Shown here: positions 1-5,200 of the stretch, one piece after another
Layout: each line of letters opens with the position of its first letter
How positions within the stretch are numbered: the first letter of the stretch is position 1
Origin: an uncultured Lachnospiraceae bacterium
Lineage (GTDB): Bacteria; Bacillota; Clostridia; Lachnospirales; Lachnospiraceae
Reading direction: 5' to 3'
DNA: 7,621 bases
NCBI GenBank assembly: GCA_910576895.1
Contig: CAJTJZ010000091.1
Coordinates: 1 to 7,621 of the forward strand
Program-made: the position numbers and the translations under genes
Notes under the pieces: generated by a model
Database searches by the model: none
The model's input: only the letters and a program-made list of their open reading frames with translations
What the model was told of the DNA's origin: nothing

Positions 1-1348
1 CATCCGTAAAAGAATCCCAATCATTTTGTACACTATCATTTGGCACTTTATATTTCAAAGTGTCGATATCTATCAATGCTTGATTATATTGCTTTGTAAG
101 TGCAATATAACTTTTTCTTGCTAATTCTCTATCTTCTCTATACTGGTTATATTTTTCAGCGAGAGAATCGGAAACATAAATGCGTTGACCACTTTCATTT
201 CTTGCATTCATAAAATAAGATAGATCTGTAATTCGTGTACTACCAAAATTGACATATTTGATATCAATATCATTTCCACCAGATACATTGTAACGTGTAT
301 AGATATTGTTATTATTACAACTTACTTCTAAGGAATTAAGCAAAGTATACCTATCAATAACAATACCAGAATTTTTTCCTATATTTTCTGCTAAAACTAT
401 ATCAATTTCTCTTTTAAAAAGATTAAAATAAAACACGCAATAAGCAACAGTGGAAATGTCGCTAGTTAAAAAGCTATAGATATTTTTACCATCAATATCA
501 AACTGAAATTTTTTATTCACTAAAGATTTATCTATTGTTCCAATGTTCCAGTTACAATTACATTTCTCAATTGCAAGGGAAAGAAGACTTAACTGATCAT
601 GATATTTTTGATAAAATATAATCAGTTGTGAAATTCTATGATTAAAACCAGAAAGAAAGACACTTGTAATCGTTTCTCCTGAAGAATCATAGGTAAATTG
701 CACATATTCTGTTATGGACATACTTCCATCACTGTTTGTAGTAACTTTTCTTCGTAGTCTTGGAATCAAATCACAAAACGATGTTATTTCTGATATAGCA
801 GCACGATTAGTATAAGTTCCATCCGAGTATTTGTTTAAAATTGTTTTTAATTGTTCTGAAAATGTATTGTAAAATACAATATAGTCATAGGGAAGTCCTG
901 TATAATCATTGAGTAAAGATTCTGTTTCTCGATCATCATAAGTTACAAGATACTCTAAAGAATCAGGAGTACCCATATTAATTTTGAAACCTACTAAATC
1001 TTTATCTTCTAATTCACAATCAATAGATGCTGCATTTACAGTTTTGCTTTCTCTGTTTCCATCAAATTTCATAGGTGGATATTGGATTTTAAAAAATCCG
1101 ATGTTATCTATCAATATTTTCATTCCAACAACCAAATCATGATATCCATTACTTTCCACAAGGGTATCTTCGCTAGAATTAAGATAACGAAAGTAATCAA
1201 AGGATACTTCGCATTGGTTATTTAAGTTTATGGTCAAAGAAGCAGATTCTTCATCAATACCATTCAATTCATACATGATTTCATTATTTGGTTTACAAAG
1301 ATAAAAAGTGAGAGGTTCAGGAAGGTTGAAGAAATTAAAATCAAACAT
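1..1348 (-). CDS. tal: Tal-like tail-tip (baseplate hub) protein, partial, C-terminus off the left edge
   Basis: The reading frame is open from ATG at 1348 to the left edge with no stop, giving 449 complete residues (my own translation). The start is set by GGAGG eight bases upstream, inside the end of dit. The protein begins MFDFNFFNLPEPLTFYLC. It has features I recall from Clostridia phage tail proteins placed after Dit: a region around residues 255-320 containing CNCNW (263-267), and SGGNDIDI (356-363) followed by a Tyr/Phe-rich segment. Residues 395-449 look helical or coiled-coil (SLAEKYNQYREDRELARKSY). Known of the family: Tal proteins form the trimeric hub under the Dit ring, close the tube, and often carry a C-terminal extension with peptidoglycan hydrolase, fibre or receptor-binding domains. 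That part is not visible, so no enzymatic activity can be claimed. The tail-tip role is supported mainly by position after Dit and by motif resemblance. Confidence 0.8.
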   Translation of the reverse strand, partial: MFDFNFFNLPEPLTFYLCKPNNEIMYELNGIDEESASLTINLNNQCEVSFDYFRYLNSSEDTLVESNGYHDLVVGMKILIDNIGFFKIQYPPMKFDGNRESKTVNAASIDCELEDKDLVGFKINMGTPDSLEYLVTYDDRETESLLNDYTGLPYDYIVFYNTFSEQLKTILNKYSDGTYTNRAAISEITSFCDLIPRLRRKVTTNSDGSMSITEYVQFTYDSSGETITSVFLSGFNHRISQLIIFYQKYHDQLSLLSLAIEKCNCNWNIGTIDKSLVNKKFQFDIDGKNIYSFLTSDISTVAYCVFYFNLFKREIDIVLAENIGKNSGIVIDRYTLLNSLEVSCNNNNIYTRYNVSGGNDIDIKYVNFGSTRITDLSYFMNARNESGQRIYVSDSLAEKYNQYREDRELARKSYIALTKQYNQALIDIDTLKYKVPNDSVQNDWDSFTD

Positions 1349-2195
1349 TGGTCAAACCTCCCAACTTAATTAAATTTTTATAGGTTATAATGAAATCACC
1401 ATCACCAGTAATGTCAACATAATTTCTTTCTGGCATTAATCGAAGCCAATACATTTTATAGATACCTGTATTCATATTATTGAAATCATTCATCTGTTTC
1501 ATATTCCATCCAACATCCGATAAGGAAAGAGGTGTATTATCTGCAAGAATCCGTTTGAGTTTACAATCAATGGTTACTTCTTTATATTTTTTAGATAGTG
1601 ATAAAGACATCATGTTACCACCATCATTATTATTCTTAAAAGAAATTTCTCCCATTGCATGAGGGTAAAATTGAATCAAAGGGTAACTATATTCTTCTAC
1701 TTCATCAGTATCGCAGAACATTCTTTTCGTAATTCCTTTTTTTGCATCCTCTGCTTGTATTTTTACTACCTTTGTATCATATCCAAAAGGAGAATCACAG
1801 GTAAAGGTAAGATGAAATCCATTCAAACCACAATAAGAGTAGGGTGAAATTTCTGTGAAAATTCCATGATATTCTATCATAATTCCTTCGTTACCTACAA
1901 TATATAAAGATTGTGGCAATTTAGAAGATGTCAACCATGCTTGTAATTTTCTTAATTCAAACAAAGAAATTTGTGTATCCTCATAATCACAATTAAATTT
2001 TATAATAAACAGTGGGAGAGTAATGACATCATTATATACTGTTCCATAATGTATCGCTTGACTTCGATACATATTCGTAGTTCCTTTTAAAATTTCCCGA
2101 TGTAATCCTGATTCCTCTTGATTCGATGGTTGAGCCATCACAAATCCAAAATCTTTTAAATGTTTCTTGCCAAACAAAAAATCTTGACCTACCAT
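1341..2195 (-). CDS. dit: Distal tail protein (Dit family), complete
   Basis: This is a complete 284-aa protein. ATG at 2195 is chosen as the start because AAAGGAGG lies six bases upstream; a longer in-frame TTG start at 2228 would fall on the terminator stem and lacks such a site. It begins MVGQDFLFGKKHLKDFGFVM, the usual Dit opening in which a short strand leads into 'DFGF'. Other Dit-like landmarks are HYGTVYNDVITLPLFI (about 49-64), LRKLQAWLTSSKLP (81-94), EYHGIFTEISPYSYCGLNGF (108-127) and FTCDSPFGYD (131-140), which ends the N-terminal ring-forming domain. Residues from about 160 to 284 are beta-rich (YPLIQFYP, ISFKNNND, VTIDCKLKRILAD, YWLRLMPERNYVDITGDGDF), matching the galectin-like C-terminal domain of Dit proteins. 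Known role: hexameric rings join the last tail-tube ring to the tip hub. Its position between the tape measure and Tal genes fits. I see no added carbohydrate-binding domain; the length is that of a simple Dit. Confidence 0.88.
   Translation of the reverse strand: MVGQDFLFGKKHLKDFGFVMAQPSNQEESGLHREILKGTTNMYRSQAIHYGTVYNDVITLPLFIIKFNCDYEDTQISLFELRKLQAWLTSSKLPQSLYIVGNEGIMIEYHGIFTEISPYSYCGLNGFHLTFTCDSPFGYDTKVVKIQAEDAKKGITKRMFCDTDEVEEYSYPLIQFYPHAMGEISFKNNNDGGNMMSLSLSKKYKEVTIDCKLKRILADNTPLSLSDVGWNMKQMNDFNNMNTGIYKMYWLRLMPERNYVDITGDGDFIITYKNLIKLGGLTNV
1357..1361 (-). promoter_or_regulatory. Ribosome binding site of the Tal-like gene
   Basis: GGAGG lies eight bases before ATG at 1348. It sits inside the last codons of dit (GGA GGT encoding Gly-Gly). 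The dit stop codon (TGA, 1343-1341) lies just past the new start in ATGTTTGA, so the genes overlap by 8 bp. Translational coupling is likely (inference). Confidence 0.85.
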
Positions 2196-2201
2196 AAGAA
2201 T

Positions 2202-2209
2202 CCTCCTTT
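2202..2209 (-). promoter_or_regulatory. Ribosome binding site deciding the dit start
   Basis: AAAGGAGG lies six bases upstream of ATG at 2195. It is a near-perfect Firmicutes Shine-Dalgarno sequence and argues for this ATG over the upstream in-frame TTG at 2228. Confidence 0.9.
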
Positions 2210-2215
2210 CCTTGA

Positions 2216-2254
2216 AATAAAAAATCAAGACTACGCAATTTGCATAGTCCTGAT
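2216..2254 (-). terminator. Intrinsic-terminator-like hairpin between the tape measure and dit genes
   Basis: Reading the minus strand, ATCAGGACTATGC (2254-2242) pairs with GCGTAGTCTTGAT (2236-2224). This gives a 13-bp stem with two G-U wobbles around the loop AAATT. A T-rich tract follows (T6 at 2224-2219, then ATTT). The stem starts 12 bases after the tape measure stop codon (TAA, 2269-2267) and ends before the dit ribosome binding site. On the plus strand the hairpin is not followed by a T run, so it is oriented with the genes. It could reduce transcription into dit, stabilise the 3' end of the tape measure mRNA, or be passed by a phage antiterminator (inference). No separate promoter for dit is evident in the 71-bp gap. 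Confidence 0.75.
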
Positions 2255-2266
2255 AAAAGTATAATT

Positions 2267-5200
2267 TTATGCTTTAATTCCGTTCTTTCTTGCATCTTTT
2301 GTTATTTCATCTACTGTATGCTTATAAGCCATATCTAATATGTTCTTTAGTTTTGGTAATTCTTCTTTCACAACATTTCCTTCAATATTTACCATGTTAC
2401 CAAGCTGAACATTGACAGAATGATGTTGTGATTGTACTTTTGGTATTTCAGGAATCCCACGAACCAAACTATCTGCAAATTCTTGTGGATTTTGCATCCC
2501 CCAATCAAACAGATTCTTGGTTAAATCATTTGGTATAACACTATCTCCACGATTAAGCGGAGTAAGGACAGCACCATCTGACTTACGAATAATTATTTCT
2601 TGACCATGTTCTTGTGTCCACGCTACTTTATCTTTATCAACTTTCTGTGTTCCAGAAGCATAACCAGTTACATTTCCAAATTGATTAAGATCTGTGGAAC
2701 TAGGATTGATACCATAGAAAGACAATAATTTATTTAAGGCATTTCCAACGATATGAGATTGAGCAGAAGCTAATTCATTGGCAGCAAGAATAAGTTTTTG
2801 GATTTCATCTAAATTTTGACCAATGTTATTCCATTTTTCATCAAACTCATCCTGTAATATTGTTTTTAATTCATCCAGAGCATCTTTAGATAATTCAAAA
2901 GAATGATTCATAATCGTATCATTCAAATCATCTTTCTTGTCTGCCAAATCTGCTTCAAGTCTTGCCTTTTGAGCCTTTGATTCCGCATTTTCAACCCCAT
3001 TTAAAGCTGCAATCTGTGATTCAAGGGATTGAATATCTTTTGTTTTATCTTTAATACTTCTATCAAAATCATAATATTCTTTCTTTTTTTGGAGTGTGTC
3101 ATTGCGTGCGTCTATTAACTTAAATAATGCATCAAGTTCTGATTCTGCTAACTTTTTATTCATATCAATAATTTCTGATAGATAAGATTTCATAGAAGAA
3201 GCAGCATCGAATAATCCATTCTGAAATTCATTTAATTTTTGATTGAACTCGTCCTGATTATAAAATCCTTGTGCATATAAGTTATTAAGATTTTGAATAT
3301 CATTTGTATAGTTCTGAACTTCTTTTCTAGCGGTTTCAAATTGTTTGACAATATTTGCCATTTGAGCCACACCATAATCCGTAAAATTACCATTTTTATC
3401 ATAGAGCATAGTATCATCAATTAAATCAGCAATTCCAGAAAGAATATCTTTCAATGCCTGTGCTGCTTTATGAGAACGCTCAAAATTTCTCCAATAAACA
3501 TCATCTCTCAAAGCATCACGAATATCTTCATTATCTGCTTTTAAATTATTTATTGTAGTGCCTAAATCATGATATTTTGCTAACCATGCATCCGAAGTCA
3601 TTCCACCATAAGCTTTATCATAACTAGCAAGAGCTTTCATATAATCACTGTATGCTTGGATTCTTTCTTTTTCATAGTTATCAATTTTTGCATGATTATC
3701 ACTGATTTGTGTTAGATAATCATTGGCAGACAAATCTCTACCTTGTGCTTTTGTGAGATCAGCAATCGACTTGTTATAGGAAGCAATACTATCTAATAAG
3801 GATAATGCTTTCTCATAAGTTTCATAAGGAAGCTGTGCGATTTCATTATTAAGAGATTCTACATCTGCTTTTAAATTGTTAATTTCTGCATCAATATTAT
3901 AATATTCTGTCAACCATGTGTCCGAATCTTTTCCACCATAAGCACCACCATTACTTAATGCATTTTGGTAATCACTCCACAACTGGTTTCTTTTTTCTGT
4001 TTGTTTCGCAATTTCAGTGTTTACATTTCCAATTTCTGTAAGAAGATCAGAATTTGTTTTGGAAACACCCCTTGTTGTTTTAATAGACAATAAGGATTGA
4101 AAGTTTGATTTTATACTCTGGATAAGAGTAATTGCTTTATCAAAGATAGTATAAGGAAGTTGTATAATTTCATTATTAAGTTCTTCTTGTTCTTGTTTAC
4201 AATTAAGAACTTCTTCTTCATAACCCCGAATACTATTCATAGCATCTATGTATTCTTGTGATGCCGTAGTCCAATAACCACTGTTTAAATTTTGTTGAAT
4301 GACATTATGTAAAGCAGTGATTTCTTTTGTATAGGATTGTTCTTCTTTTTTACTATAATTCAGTAAAGTTTGATAATCCTGAACAGATAGTAAATGTCCT
4401 TTTGTAGATTGAATGGATTGGTTAATAGATTCTTTTCTTTTATCCGATTGTATTTTATTTTGCTTGTTTGTATATTTTTGCTCAACGTTATTAAATTTTT
4501 CTGTACCTATAGCAGCTTTTTCTTGGATTGCAGTTTGTTCATCAATTTCAAGTTGTGCTTCCGCTTCTTCTCGATGTTCCAATGCATTATTATAATTGAT
4601 ACACGCTTCATAGAAAGACTTAGATACATAGCCTTTAGAATAAAATTCAGCTAATTTAGCAATAACATTGGCATCAATACTTTTCCCATTTCTAGCAGCA
4701 TTCTTAGCTTTTTTAATATAATTCTTAACGCTCTTTTTCTTTTGGCTATTCTTTTTTAGGTTTTTATAATTTGTTCCATAACCTGTTTTATTTTCAATTG
4801 TCTTAGAACTTTTATTTTGTATTTTTTGATACTCTTTAATTTCCGCTTTATCATTCGCAACCATCGTATCATACTTGGAAGCTATCTTATCTAATTTATT
4901 ATTTTTACTTTTGACGGAAGTAGCGTTATCAACTTTTAGTTTTAATAGACTGATTTTATCATTAGTTTTATTATCTTTATTTTCATATTTCTTTGCAGTA
5001 TTTTCAAAACGTTCTGTTGAGGTAGTAGCAACATTGGTAGCTTGTTCTAATTTTGCAATTTCTAAATTATCAAGAGATAGATTATAAGCATATAATTTAT
5101 TATATACAGAAATAGAATGTGACTTGATTGTTTTCAAATCAGCATTGGAAACAGCCTTTTTCGCTTTGATTGCTTTTTTGGCATTATTTAAAGCTTTTTT

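Noticed and set aside
2226..2228. TTG as start codon of dit, adding 11 residues
   Set aside because: This start lies in the terminator stem and has no ribosome binding site, while ATG at 2195 has AAAGGAGG at ideal spacing and gives the usual Dit N-terminus.
2032..2295. Minus-strand 87-codon frame crossing the TMP-dit junction
   Set aside because: It overlaps the end of the tape measure gene, the terminator hairpin and the start of dit in another frame, and its protein has no recognisable feature.
3377..4357. CRISPR-like or mobile-element repeats
   Set aside because: The repeats are in frame, protein-coding, 327 bp long and diverged, without spacers, terminal inverted repeats or a transposase.
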